Source: Certhia americana (Eukaryota > Chordata > Aves > Passeriformes > Certhiidae). From it: 64,000 bases of DNA. Position 1 is the first letter of the stretch; the number at the start of each line of letters is the position of its first letter. A program made the position numbers and the translations under genes. The notes under the pieces are model-generated. The model saw only the letters and a list, made by a program, of their open reading frames with translations. It had not been told where the DNA came from and searched no databases. Location: assembly GCA_018697195.1 (NCBI GenBank), contig CM031879.1:40451715-40515714 (forward strand). The letters are read 5' to 3'. This document shows positions 14,288 through 26,506 of the stretch, piece by piece.

Positions 14288-14314
14288 CAAAGTTTGGGTG
14301 TGTCCCAAACTTTG
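14288..14314. repeat. Perfect 11-bp hairpin
   Basis: CAAAGTTTGGG and CCCAAACTTTG flank a 5-base loop TGTGT. The arms are perfect and the left arm is itself partly self-complementary. Nothing nearby assigns a role; it is too short for a microRNA precursor. Confidence 0.6.
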
Positions 14315-17300
14315 TTGCTAAACTTGCAGTTGCAGGTTTTGCAGTTGCTTGAAGGTCGCGACTGTGGGTTCTTCAAGGCAAGAACTGCTTTTTATTATGT
14401 ATTTATGCAGTAGCTGTACTTATAACATAATGGGTCTCAATTTTTTTTTGGCACCTCTAACTGCCTTTATAATATAAATCTTACTTAGAATAATAAGCTT
14501 TTTGGACAGGAGCCAGGGGATTTATCTATGTGTGGGGAGTTTTTTTATGTATGCCCCAGCATACTGGTCCCCAAGTCTAATTGTGACCTTTAAACTTATT
14601 CATCCTGAGATGCAACTAAAAGTCAGAATAACAAGACTATTTATAAAAACAGCCGTGTGAGGACCCAGCACTGTGTGGTGGAGAACACACAAGAAGGCTG
14701 CATGGGTTTAGTTAGATCTGTGTTATGATAATGCAGCCTGGGTGCCGAGAGCTATGATTTCTGTCCACATACCTTTAGTTTCCAAATCAGACTTCTAGGG
14801 AAAATTAACTCTTGCTGGAATTTACTTGAATAAATTTTGGTACCACTCCATATACAAGGCATTTTTTTTTAAAAAAGTAATTAAAATTTGTGTGTCACTG
14901 ACAGAGATTTTGGGGTTAATGAAATATAGGGCTGTACAGAGGAGAAGTCAGGGGATGCACTAGCTTTGAGATATAGGGATGTAGGGGTAACTCAGGGGAC
15001 TTATATTTTCCATATAATGGTTGTAAGCATTCATTTTTCTTTTCCATAAAATTACACTTCAGTTTAAGTTAAGACCATCTCTGCTTCAGCCTAGAATGAC
15101 TAGTCATAATGCTTGGGGAATTACTAGAGTAATATGCTCATCTTTGTTGCTTACTCCATCTGTTCAAACAGAAGTTAGTGAGCTGTCAGTGCACTGGCCT
15201 GTGTTACACGCCCTGCAGGTGCCTGTGGAGCAATGACAGAGAGCACTAGATTTTCCTTCCCTTGAGCTCCTCAGTGTTTTGTAGATAAGATCATGTTGCT
15301 GTTCCTGTGGCATAATGGAAAAGAAAAGGAACCCTTTCCCCTGTTTTTCTTTATGTCAAAATTTAGCTGTGGTTTAGCCTGTTTGTTGCCACAATGCTCT
15401 CTAGAACCACTGAGAGACACAATCCCTACATCACTCTTGCTAAATGAGAAAAGAGTAATTTTCTGACCCTCAGAGTGGGTTGCCCAGCCTAGCCACTCTG
15501 TAATGTTTGGCTGCCTATGAACCTTGAAAGGTTCCCTTCTAGGACTAAAACTTAACTATTTTCTGTGATTTTCATTTTATTTTTCACTGCAAAGCATGTG
15601 AAAAAAGCTGCGCTTTTTTCTGGGGTCTCATCAGAAATACGTTTTCATGCACGAAATTATGATGTTTTCATACATGAGAACTATGTTTTTGTACATGCTT
15701 GTGTACCTTGCTTGCTCTAGGGTAAAGCATGAAGAATTTTTGGATGTACAAAGCCGGAATAATGTTGGAAGACTGTTGAGGCTGGAGGGAACAAAGACTG
15801 GTGCCATGGTGTCTAATACTGCCTACTGGAATTGATCTCTGCATGGGCTATCCCTCTAGCCAAGCTTAGGCACGGCTTCCCAAAGAATTGGCAAAGACCA
15901 AAGCAGCCTGGAAGCATGCTAGCAATTAAAAAGTGCAGATGATCACCAGGCCAGTGCTCAAGCTTGTTCCTTGCCCTTGTTTTATTTAGCAGTATGGAAA
16001 GAGCTGAAATATCCACACACCCTAGGATTAGGTTGCCTGGGGAACTGGAAACATTTGGTTTAATTCACTGGGACACTTGACAGCACATTGCTTTAATGCT
16101 ACTGTGAAATATTGTTTGTCACTAAATTGAAGGGTCAGTCTTCGTATGTGGGGGTGGGTTAAAATTAAGAGCTTGAGAAGCACATTGTAGCCATCAATAC
16201 CCAGGGTTTTGATAAAGTCTGAATAGACTTCTTGTCACTCCTTTGCTCAGATAGATGCTTTGCTCCTCTCAAGCAAGGCCATGTTTCTTCTCTCTTACTC
16301 CCTCAATTTGGAAGCCAGCCTGTCTTTGGTGAAGCTGTACTGCTGTTTCTGTTACTTCTTACAAATGGAAAAGCCCTTATTTAGACAGTAAGAAGTAAGA
16401 AAGAGAAGATCTCAGCTTACTGCCATATGCCTTGTTTATGAAGGCTAGTATGACACAGAACACGGGAACTGTGGAACAAAGATCTGTGATCATCCACTTT
16501 TTCAGGTCTTCCCAAGGTGTTGAACAGTAATTGGTGTGGTCCCTTTTCAACTTTCAATGCTTCTGCACTCTGTATGGTCTTTTTCCTTTTCCGTCCTTTT
16601 CCACTCTCTCTGTCCTGAGGGGCAACTGAGCGCAAGATCATGGAAGGATTCCGACCTCAACAGATGTTTAAAATCTGTGTGTACTCTGAGGGTTGGTATG
16701 AAATGCATTTCTGCCTACGTGAGTCGAGTTCGGCTTTTTTTCCTGTTTCTGCCTATATTTTTGGCATTGCTGTCTAATTAAAATTAATTTTAAAAAACTC
16801 TTATAGTTGAGGTCACATGATCCTTCTATATTTTTCTGTGATTATCAGTTTCAGATCCTCTCATTACCTAACATTTTATCCTGGTTTGGGGCAGAGGGAG
16901 TGGTTCCAATGGTTAATACATCCTGAAACACTTTTCCTCAGTTATATTCCTTCAAACCCTATACCTTCAAATGAGTTACAAAGTCAAATAATTTTTTTTA
17001 AAAGAGCCAAAAAAACCTCTAACTGAAAAACAAGCTTGATTGGAAATTAATATTCTGAACTCACTTTTATAATTTAAATAATGGACCATTTGTGAAACAC
17101 ACCAAAAAATTGCCTTTTTTGTGATAGTTGTGTTTCTGTACTATCTATGACTAGTACAACTGATTTCAATGGAAGTACTTCTTTTAAGGAGGGGAATAAG
17201 ACCAATTTAACAGTCAGAAGGAGAAGAATGTGATTGCTTATATATCTTAATCTTTGCAATAGAAGGAAGAACGAGAACACTGGCATGCATGCCCTTCCAT

Positions 17301-17870
17301 GCCCACATACTAGCAATGATGCGTGGGAAGGCTGGGGATGCATATATTTTCCATTGTTTTTAATGAACTTTAACCTACCTGGCAAAAACAGGAACTTTGA
17401 ACTAAAGAATGGCAGAGGGAGAAATCATCAAGTAAAGCCTCATCCTCCCTTTTGTTGCATCAGTAACAAAATTTCAACATCTCTGACAAGACCTGCAATT
17501 TAGCTGCGGGATTTAATACTGGAAGATTGATGTGTTTACTGTAATGGTAGTAAATTGACTATCCAGAAAGAGCTATATATCTTTGCAGCACAGGAAGTGT
17601 CTGAGGGAGATAGAGACAAGTTACATCAAAGGGCAGATAACCAAAACAAAGTGGTCACACTAAACCTGTAAGAAGTAAGTAGAGAAATAGATTGTGAAGG
17701 AAGAGAGAAGGAAGAATGGAGGCAACTTTAAGGCCCACCCTTTTCGTTTATATTGACCTGAAATTGTGGTCTAATATTAGAAAATTATGTGGTCTTGAGC
17801 CAAGTGAATACTCAGAGAGAATAAATTGTCTTGCTATTATTGAATGAAAAGTCTCTGCTAGTGACAAATT
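14315..17870. other. Anonymous AT-rich non-coding DNA
   Basis: No supportable gene, RNA or repeat. Open frames are up to about 100 codons and unrecognisable (for example 17074-17385 minus). Confidence 0.45.
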
Positions 17871-17890
17871 AAAAAAAAAAAAAAAAAAAA
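17871..17890 (+). repeat. A20 homopolymer
   Basis: An uninterrupted run of 20 A. An AATAAA lies about 50 bases upstream (near 17820), which would fit the tail of an old retrocopy. The 150 bases before it show no recognisable transcript and no clear target-site duplication, so only the tract itself is called. Confidence 0.85.
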
Positions 17891-20800
17891 GGAAGCAAGA
17901 GAGTATTTCTGAAGCCTCTGTTACAAATTGCCTTTAATTTGAACTAGGAACTCTCCACAATGGATGGAGTAAAAATCCATACTAATCACTGGGATTCTTT
18001 TCCATCTGCATCTGTGACATCATGCAAGGTAAGATAATTGGTGATTTCAACAATTACTGACATGTTATTTGCAGATTGCTACATATATCTCAGACAGTGA
18101 CATTTAGACATATAGGAAACTTAGACAGAGAGACAGTAAGAAACTAGAATTTTTCTACCCCCCTTTTCCTCTTTCCCCTAGATTGTATATCAGTACAGAA
18201 ACCTAGAGGAAAAGAGTGATGAATTAAGTACATGGTGCTCAGTACTCTTCCTAAGGCATATGAGATGTACATTCCTTGCTGTATCATATTTTCAAAGCTC
18301 CCATGAAGAAAGCTGCTTGCCAAAAGAATACCAGAAAGCGAAATATTTCTGCCTATTGTGCAATCACAAGGAAGTGACCTTGGACAGGACCTTAGAATGA
18401 ACTTTCTGTGGGCAGCACGTGTGTGGTCACAGTGAGCCATTGTGAATAGAGAGCTTATGCCTTATCTGCTGGGCCAGCCCTTCTGTTATTTCATTTCTAT
18501 ATCTCCTTTTCTCACTTGTCTAGTATTTTTTGGGTTTTGACTATTATATCTTTGGGCACCATTTTTCCCTCAATTTCTGTGGTTTATACACTTCTCCCTC
18601 TACCTTCCTCTCAGTTTTTTTGTTTTTTTTTTTTTCTTAACACTTTTATAAGTACTACTCAATGTCCTTGGCAACTATATTATAACTGATTCAATTTTAT
18701 CAGAATTATAGAAGATTAATTTTTTGCCACTTTTTTGGGGATCTATTCAGTATGTACAGGATTTTACCACTCAGTTTTCAGTCTTTAATATTAAAAGAAG
18801 GCTCTAGGTTTTTCTTCATTGCCTTCAACTTTTTGGCCATCTCTTTTCAGTCATTTTTACTCAGTAAGGTGAGGAAGCAGACTGAGGGTCTATCGCAAAT
18901 GTACACACTTAAACACATGTCCTTTCATTCTCTATATTGTGTCTATCAATTATTTTCTCACATTTCTACAAGAATATTTCAGCAAAGCCAAGATGATGGG
19001 ACTGTAGTAATAATCATCATCACCCTATCTGATAACATGCTTCCCAGGGACTCAGCTGGCAGTTTGACAGTCCTCTGCTGTAGTTGCTACACCCTGCTGA
19101 TAAAACTGCTGTTGCTACAAATTGATCTTGACAAAAAACAAGTTCATTTCTATTCTGAATTTCAGACTTGACCTTGGTGAATTTGTAAGTTTAACCATCA
19201 GAGTGGGCACAAAATATGTAGCACAAAAGCCATTTAATGAAAAAATATCCCAATCTCTCTCTTTTGCTATCTGTTTGTTCTCTCTATTGCATGATTCTTT
19301 TAAACTGTTCTGTGGTATGGCTAAAAATCAAACTTGACTGTTTTTTAAAGCACAAGAAAATTACCCACTAGTGGTTATAAGGATTGTTTACCTAGGCACA
19401 GAATCTGTCTTTCACCAATTTGTGTTTGAGATATCCTAGCCCCTACCAATGGTAGCCTGGGGAATGGTGTTACAAGGCAAAGATTGGAACAATGAGGGGG
19501 AAAACAGAGGGAAAAGCTACAGATAAGATGGCTCACCATAAAATACTGCCAAAACAGAGGGAACCTTTGTTTTCTATATACATCTGTAAATACTGTAAAC
19601 ACTGTGTAAATACTGTATAAATACAGTAGTGAGCAAAGTGCATGGGGACCCTTTTATGCAAACCATCAGTCCTTATCAATTTTTCAGTATATCTATAAGC
19701 TTTACTCAACTTCTGGACTTGAGGAGAACCACAAGCAAAGACATCCCCAGGAAGGCACTTTTGTTAGCACCAAACATACTTTTAACTATGTAGATTCAAA
19801 GAACTATTGCAGAGAGGCACAAGAAACAGGAAAAACTACTTGGAATCCCCATTTCTGGGAAACCTCACGGGTACTTACATTTTGTAGCCATAAAGTTATT
19901 CAGTATGCAGATAGAAGTATGGAAGTGTGCATGTACTTGACTCTTTCTGAAGCTCACAGAGATCTATCACTAAGTCTCACATACCAACACCTTCCACTGG
20001 CTCTGGCCAGCATCTCTGATCCATCATCTGGTTTTTGGACTCATTTCTACGATACAGGAGACATTGACATGAATTCCTCAGAAGGCAGAATTAAACCCAG
20101 ACCTCCTACATTGTGATTAGTCTTATTTTGTAGATTAATTCTGAAAACACCTTGAGCAATTCAAAAGAAAGGGACACATGCCTCTATATTTTGTATATTT
20201 TGAGATCTGAAGCTTGTGTTTATAGGTATATTAAATTTCTCAGTACTCAAAACTAGACCTAAATAGTAGTGAGGCCCATATCTGCAGAGCTTCAAGTCTG
20301 GAACACCTGAAAGAGTAAACAGGTTAGAGATCCTCAGAATTATATGGCAGCTGAGAAATTTTCAACAGCACAATATTGGACACAGGCACTTAAATTTCCA
20401 TTACATGTTGTCTGGAATATAAAATTCTGTCTACTTATTCAGTCCTGATGTCAGGGATGTGCTGGCATACATAGCTGGGACTTTTAGTTCGCCTAAAATG
20501 CTTGCCAAAGAGTCATCAACACTCTCCCCAGCTGCCAGCATCCAGGCAGGAAGGCAATGGGACATCTGTGAGCAGGCAGAGGCAGTACCTACCAGCAGAT
20601 GCACAAAAAGAATTTTTCCCTGGTGCACTAGCAGAAAAAATGGTTTGGGAATGGGAAAGAGGGTACAGTTTCTAGCTAGAAACAAGAAACAATTGTGTTA
20701 TATCAAGCAGGAGAGAATATGAACATTAACACAGGCAGAGTACAGAAGAAAAGCAAGTCCTGATGAAAAGGTATTTAGGAGAGTGCAAAGCAGAGGTTAA

Positions 20801-23790
20801 CAAGAGACAAGTGGGCAGGGAGAGCATATATATATTCAGTGGAAATACAGGTGACTCAATGGAACTGTAACTGATACAAGCAGGAGAAAAAAAAAGGAGA
20901 CCTGTAGTTCTAGGGAAATGAAAAAAGAAGTAACTATGCACGGCATAGGGACCTTGAAGCTTGGGGACCTTTCCTGCTCTTTAGGAGGAGTGTCTCCAAC
21001 TACTTAGAGGGTGTTTACAAGTCATTTGAGCATTTTTCACTTTCCTTAGCACTGCTGGAAACACCCCAAGCTTAACATCATGATGTCACAAGGAAAATCT
21101 CTGATTTACTTTGCAAAAGCAACATCTTGTCTATCTCTCAGTGGCAAGTATTAATGGACAATCCTGGAGAGTCTGAGCAGCAGCGTTCTCCTTTATAGAC
21201 CATCTGTTCTCAAACAAGATCCATCCAAATGGCCTCTGTTTGGCCAGATCTCCAAGCATGCTTTCTGGTGTGTGTATAGGCGAGACAGATGCAGAAGGCA
21301 AAATGCAGAGTGAGGGCAGGTGGGGAGACAGGGCTGTTATAGGTAGGTTTGTGTGCAAGAACATCTGTGAGTTCTGAGGGCTAGTCTGCAGCATTTCTAC
21401 TTGTTGATTTATAGCTGTCAAAGCACTTAAGGCTCTTGGACCAACCAAAAAATGAGAAAAAGAAAAGAAATCTAAGAACCCCAGATAATTAAGGTAATTC
21501 TGCTGCATGGAGAAATAAAGGTGTTTGATGGGAAAATTGAGATTAAAATCATTGTCTCTGGATACACTCAGGATAAGTCAAAGTGTTGCCTTAGAAGCCA
21601 CATTAATCAGTTACTTTGAGCACAGCTGTTTTTCATAAATTCAATCTGTGGGTAAAGAAGGTGTGAGGGTACATCAGTGCAATTTTCTTATAACCCTAAA
21701 GAAAAATGAAATAACACACAACTTTAAATACCTGAGGTTTTCAGACCAATTCTTTTCAAGTGACTTGAGAAGAACAGTCATAGTTTATATTTCCTTTTAA
21801 ACAATGTTCAGTGTCACAGGACAAGGGATGTGTCATTTGCTGTGGGAAACCTAAAAATAACAGTTTTCTAAGACTCAGCTCAGAAAAGGACTTTATTCTG
21901 TTAACCATTTTGACCTTTTCTTCCTGTCCTCTCCCTTGCGAAGGATGAAATCGTGGGCTATGTGCCTGAAAAGGGTAATGGAAAAGCAGATTTTTCTGGT
22001 GATTTTTTAAAAGAATGTTGCCTTATATATCTGTTTGCATAAGAGCTTAAAAGAGAAAATTATATTATTATACCTGTATTTAGTCTAGGCATGTTTGTGA
22101 TGCTCTTCATGTTAGAATATCTCTCATTCCATAAATTATCAACTACCTCAAAAAAAGTGGTTTCATCAGCCACTCTTCCTTTCAACTAGTTTCTTACAGA
22201 TAAAAGGACTTCTGATCCATTCCTTCTGTATCAGGGATCTTTTTGTGTTAGTGCTTTGTTTAAACATATGTTAAATAAAATTACAAGAATATTGTATGTC
22301 TACAAACCAGTCCTGTCAGGTTATAAACACTGGTAATTCCCATTAAAGTGAGAGGATACCTGAGGAGACTTTGAAGACACCCCACAGATCCTCAAGAGCC
22401 CATGTCCTTGGGCATCCTTCGCAACCTCCACTCATCTGGATAAATTTTACTGAGGTTAAGTTAATGGTGTACTTAAGGCTATAGCTTGAGTTGTGGTGTT
22501 CTTCTTTTTATCAGTATATGGGCACAGCTCTCTTTGATCTGCTCTTATGCATCACCTTCTATCTCAAGATCTTAGATGGCTTTTCAAATGCTAATGAATT
22601 CTACCTTAGGGAATTCTACCCATTCTACCCTAGGGAAACTGAGGTGATGAGAAATTACAGGAGATACTTAGGTTCACAAATACAATCTACAACTAAATTG
22701 AGAACAGCCCAGTGAGATCACTTATTCCCATACCATGCAGGTAGTACAGGTATATGTTGAATAGTCTGCTCTTAAAACATCCCTTGCCATCAAAATACTT
22801 CCCCAGTGAATAGAGATGTCTGGTGCTGATGTGAGGGGAATTTTGTTCTTTGTGATGCTTTCCCTGGGATATGGGGCTCGTAATTACTGAAGAGACGGGG
22901 CTGGTAAACTTTCAAGAGTCATGAGCCAGATCATAATTTTCATTCTCAACTTAGTGCTTCAGTATGGCAACTGAAACCCAGCAAGATCTGGAAGAAGATG
23001 GTGCTCACAGAGTCAAGATAAAACCAGTAAGCTGTGTGAGGTGAGAGTAAATTTTCAAAGACCTGAAAATTCAGGAGCGCTGAATGCCTGACTTACTTTG
23101 ACACTGATTTGGAGATTTCTTGAGTTGTAGGGCTCAAGAACCTGCTCAGGTCCTGGTGTCCACACTTTAAGTATCCAGCTCTGGCATGAATAGTTTGAAA
23201 AATGGCTCCAACTGTGAAAGTACTGAGCGCACTTTTGGCTGAACAAAACCCTGGTGACTCCAATGCATTGATTATGCTTCATCTCAATAGGTTCAGGAAA
23301 AAACAAAGGCTACACTCATTATTTGAAATATTCTGAAAGAAAAATATTGACTTTTCAGTCTATTGCTCTTTGAATTTCAGTGCTGTCCTTTAGATGCGTG
23401 ATATCTAAGGAGTACTTACACTATAAAATAGGTGATTAAATGAATATGGAATGTTTGGTTTATGTAGATTTCTATGTGGGAGAAAACCATTTTAATTTAC
23501 ACATTCACTCAGCTGAATCATTGGTGTTATTTGCTTTCATATACATGAGAAAGAATTGGGCAGTTCTTTTATCACTGACTTTATGTTGAAGTGGCAAAAT
23601 CAAACTCATGTAAATTACTTTCACATAGTTATCTGGCTTAACTTCAATGGGCATTAAAACTTAATTTTCACAGCCTACATTCTCAAGTGTTTGTTCATTA
23701 AAAAAAAAATCAATTTTTACACTTCAAATATTTGAATGAGAGGAAAATAATGTATGATTGAATGTGCTTCAAACAAATAAATCTCTCAGT
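17891..23790. other. Anonymous AT-rich non-coding DNA
   Basis: About 5.9 kb with no supportable gene. The longest frames (18752-19171 plus, 139 codons; 21131-21508 minus, 125 codons) lack recognisable domains and are compatible with chance. A T-rich tract sits at about 18615-18635. Confidence 0.45.
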
Positions 23791-23991
23791 TATCACAGAA
23801 TTATAGAATGGTTTGGGTTGGAATGAACCTTAAAGATCACCTCATTACAATACCCTTGCCATGGGGGGTATCAGCTTACACTAGACCAGGTAGCTCAATG
23901 TCCCATCCAACTTGTCCTTGAACACTTCCAGAAATGGGGCATCTACAACTTCTCAGGGAAACCTGTATCAGTGTCTCACCATCCTCATGGT

Positions 23992-24077
23992 GAAGAATTT
24001 CTTCCTAATACTTAGTGTAAATCTTCCCTCTTTCAAGAGAGGAAAGATTTATACTAAGTATTAGGAAGAAATTCTTC
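23992..24077. repeat. 86-bp inverted duplication inside the CR1 tail
   Basis: Two 43-base arms meet with no spacer. The left arm starts GAAGAATTTCTTCCTAATAC and the right arm ends with its reverse complement. By direct comparison 39 of 43 positions pair. The left arm is ordinary CR1 sequence (the segment coding for the IRKKFF-like block near the ORF2 end). The right arm is a reversed copy that replaces the CR1 sequence expected there. The pattern suggests a template-switch or fold-back event during or after retrotransposition. Confidence 0.85.
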
Positions 24078-25466
24078 CTAATAAGATTTATCCTGCTTGT
24101 CCTGCTGCCACACACTTTTGTCCAAAGGCTCTCCCTTGTTATCTTACAGGTCCCTTTTAGATACTGGAAGGTGTTATAAGGTCTCCTCAGAGCTTTTTCT
24201 TTTTCAGCCTGAACAACCACAGATCTCTTAGTCTCTAGTTTTCATAGGAGAGGTGCTCTGGCCCTCTGATCATCTTGGTGGCCCTCCTGTGGACTAGCTA
24301 CAGCAGATCTGTGTCTTTCTTATTTTGAGGACCTGAGATCTGCATGCAGGTGGGGCCTCACAATAGCCAGATAGAGGGGCAGAATCCCCTTCTTCATCCT
24401 GCTGGCCATACTGCTTTGGATGCAGCCCCACATATGGCTGGCTTTCTGTGCTGTGAGTTCTGGGGCAGGTCATGTCCGATTTTCCAATCAACCAGTATCC
24501 CCAAGTCCTTGTCTGCAGGACTGCTCTCTGCCAGTTTGTCATCCAAACTGTTCTTGTGCTTGGGATTTCCCTAACCCACATGCAAGGCCTAGCACTTGGC
24601 CATTGCAAACTTCATGAAGTTTGCACGGCCTTATCTGTCAAGCCTGTCCATGTCCCTCTGGATGGCATCCTTTCCTTTCTGCATGTCCATCACACCACAC
24701 AGCTTGCTGACATCTGCAAACTTGCCAAGGGTGCACTTGATCCCATTGTCCATGTCCCAGCAAAGATGTTAAATAGTGCCCATCCCAATGCCAACCCCTG
24801 AGGGACCCCACTTGCCTGAGGATCCTCACTTGGATACAGAGTGTTGACTGAAAACCTGTGAGTATGACTATCCAGCAAAACCTTTATCCACTGAGAGTTC
24901 CATCCAGCAAATCCATGTGTCTCCAGTTTAGAGACAAGAATGTCAAGCAGGACAAACATCACATGACTTGCACAAGCCCAGACAGATTACATCAGTTGCT
25001 CTTTCCTCACCCACCACCATTGTAACACTGTCATAAAAAGTCACCAAATTGGGCAAACACAATTTGCATTTGGTGAGGTCATGTTGGCTGTCATCCATCA
25101 CCTCCTTATTTTCCATGTATTTTTGCATAGTTTACAGGAGGATCTGCTCCATGATTTTGCTGGGCACAGAGGTGAGACTGACCTGCCTGCAATTATGTGA
25201 GTTTTTATTATTTCCCTTTTTAAAAATTTGCATTATATTTCCCCTTTTTCAACCAGAGAAAACTTCACAGCCATGACTTCTCAAACATGTTGGATAATGG
25301 CTTTACCACCTCCTCTGCCAGTTCCCTCAGGACTTGCGGATGCATCTCATCAGGTCCCACAGACTTGTGCAACTTCTAGGATGTTCTCAAACCTGATCTT
25401 CTACAGCAGGCAGCTCTTCTTTCTACCAGTTCCTGACTTTGTGTTCTGTGGCTTGGGTAGTGTGTC
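24001..25466 (-). pseudogene. CR1 ORF2 reverse-transcriptase remnant
   Basis: This is the polymerase part of CR1 ORF2. Recognisable blocks on the minus strand are HMENKEV-like sequence (MQKYMENKEVMDDSQH, from 25128 down), the motif A region at 24958-24984, SGVPQG at 24795-24812, the motif C region at 24709-24720, and LRRPYNTFQYLKGTCK in the thumb-like C-terminus (near 24140-24190). Both catalytic aspartate sites are lost. Motif A, normally LDL..AFD, reads LGL..SCD, and motif C, normally FADD, reads FADV. Together with frameshifts this shows a dead copy. The N-terminal part next to the endonuclease is absent because of the junction near 25467. Confidence 0.85.
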
Positions 25467-25479
25467 ATAGCTCCTGAGT

Positions 25480-26275
25480 TCGGAAGAGGTGATCTTTGAA
25501 TATTAACTAGCTTTCTTGGGCCCCTCTTCCCTACAGGGTTTTATCCCATGGCACTCTCTCAAGCAGACCCCTGAAGAGTCCAAAGTCCGATCTCCTGAAG
25601 TCCAGGACAGTGAGCTTGCTGTGCACCCTAAGGAGCTTGAACTCTACCATTTCATGATCACTGTAGTCCAGGCTGTTCTTAAGTTTCACATTCTACTCCA
25701 GCCTCTCCTTGTTAGTGAGAACAAAGTCCAGCATAGTACCTCACCTCTGTGGCTCCTCTATCACTTTGAGAAAAAAATTCTGATCAGTACCTTCCAGGAA
25801 TCTTCTGGGTTGCTTGTGCCCTGCAGTGCAATCCCTCCAACCAATATGGGGATAGTTGAAGTCCCCCATGAGGACCAGGGCTTGTGAATGTGTGGCTGCT
25901 CCTATCTGCTTATGGAGGGCCTCACCTGCTCCGTCTTGCTGGTCAGTTGGCCTGTAGCAGACCCTCAGTATAATGTCACCTTTGTCTGTCCTCTCTTTAA
26001 TCCTGACTCATAAACTCTCAGTCAGCTTCTCATCCACCCTCAGACAGAGGGAGCATCATTTACTGCAGCTGGCCACTGACATAGAGGGCCACATCCTTTC
26101 CTTGTCTCCCCTGCCTGTCTTTCCAAAAAAGCCTGTACCCTTCTATTCCAACAATCCAGTCAAAAGGGCCACATCTACATGGTGCCAATATGATCATAGT
26201 TCTGTAGGTGTGGGTATGCTTCTAACTCCTCATGTTTATTACCCACGCTATGTGCATTTGCATAGAGGCATTTAA
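25480..26275 (-). pseudogene. CR1 ORF2 endonuclease-domain remnant
   Basis: This is the apurinic/apyrimidinic-type endonuclease half of CR1 ORF2, which in a live element nicks target DNA to start reverse transcription. On the minus strand the family landmarks appear in order: KCLYANAHSVGNKHE near 26228-26270 (domain start with the metal-site Asn), GDFNYP at about 25850-25866, and SDHEMVE around 25646-25670 with the catalytic His codon at 25654-25656. The position where the family has ITETWWD, carrying the catalytic Glu, reads as degraded sequence with an in-frame stop. Frame changes occur between the landmarks, so no continuous protein is possible. The domain is cut off at about 25467 before the reverse transcriptase. 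Confidence 0.82.
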
Positions 26276-26392
26276 TTTGGATCCCCAATGAAGCCGACTT
26301 TCAGGCTAAAGTGGAAGAAAGTCCTTTGTGCTTCTCCTCAGATGCTCTCTTGCAGACACGTAATTCCTCTCAAAACTCTGGGCATCTATTGC

Positions 26393-26506
26393 TTTTTAAG
26401 CAATCCAAATAAGCTGAAATTTGAATTAATAGTGCTATATTTTTGCTTAGAAACAAGTTATAAAAAGAAAAATAACTAATATTGTAACGTACAACCACAA
26501 TAGTCT
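26393..26506. other. Short AT-rich spacer between two CR1 5' ends
   Basis: About 115 bp of AT-rich sequence separates the truncated 5' ends of two oppositely oriented CR1 copies. I see no motif that marks it as part of either element. Confidence 0.5.

Larger units (their letters stand above)
23791..26392 (-). mobile_element. CR1 LINE, long but internally deleted copy
   Basis: A 2.6-kb CR1 retrotransposon in reverse orientation. Its 3' end lies at 23791, where the minus strand finishes with CAACCCAAACCATTCTATAA and then TTCTGTGATAA. Its 5' side fades out near 26392. Reading the minus strand from high to low coordinates, I see remnants of the ORF2 endonuclease (about 26275-25480), then the reverse transcriptase (about 25460-24000), then the 3' untranslated tail. 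The segment that normally joins the two domains is missing at about 25467, where sequence from before reverse transcriptase abuts late endonuclease sequence. Many frameshifts and stops make it inactive. The tail carries an 86-bp inverted duplication at 23992-24077. Its 3' end is of another subfamily than the other three CR1 copies here. Confidence 0.92.

Noticed and set aside
14288..14314. Hairpin as a microRNA precursor or terminator
   Set aside because: An 11-bp stem is too short for a microRNA precursor, and intrinsic terminators are not relevant in a bird genome.
17690..17890. Processed pseudogene ending in A20
   Set aside because: There is an AATAAA before the A tract, but I found no recognisable coding sequence and no convincing target-site duplication.
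18752..19171. 139-codon plus frame with hydrophobic stretches as a membrane protein
   Set aside because: Hydrophobic residues are expected from T-rich DNA, and no family motif is visible.
24344..26275. Plus-strand open frames across 24344-26275 as host genes
   Set aside because: They are antisense shadows of a minus-strand CR1 ORF2. The minus strand carries the endonuclease and reverse-transcriptase motifs.
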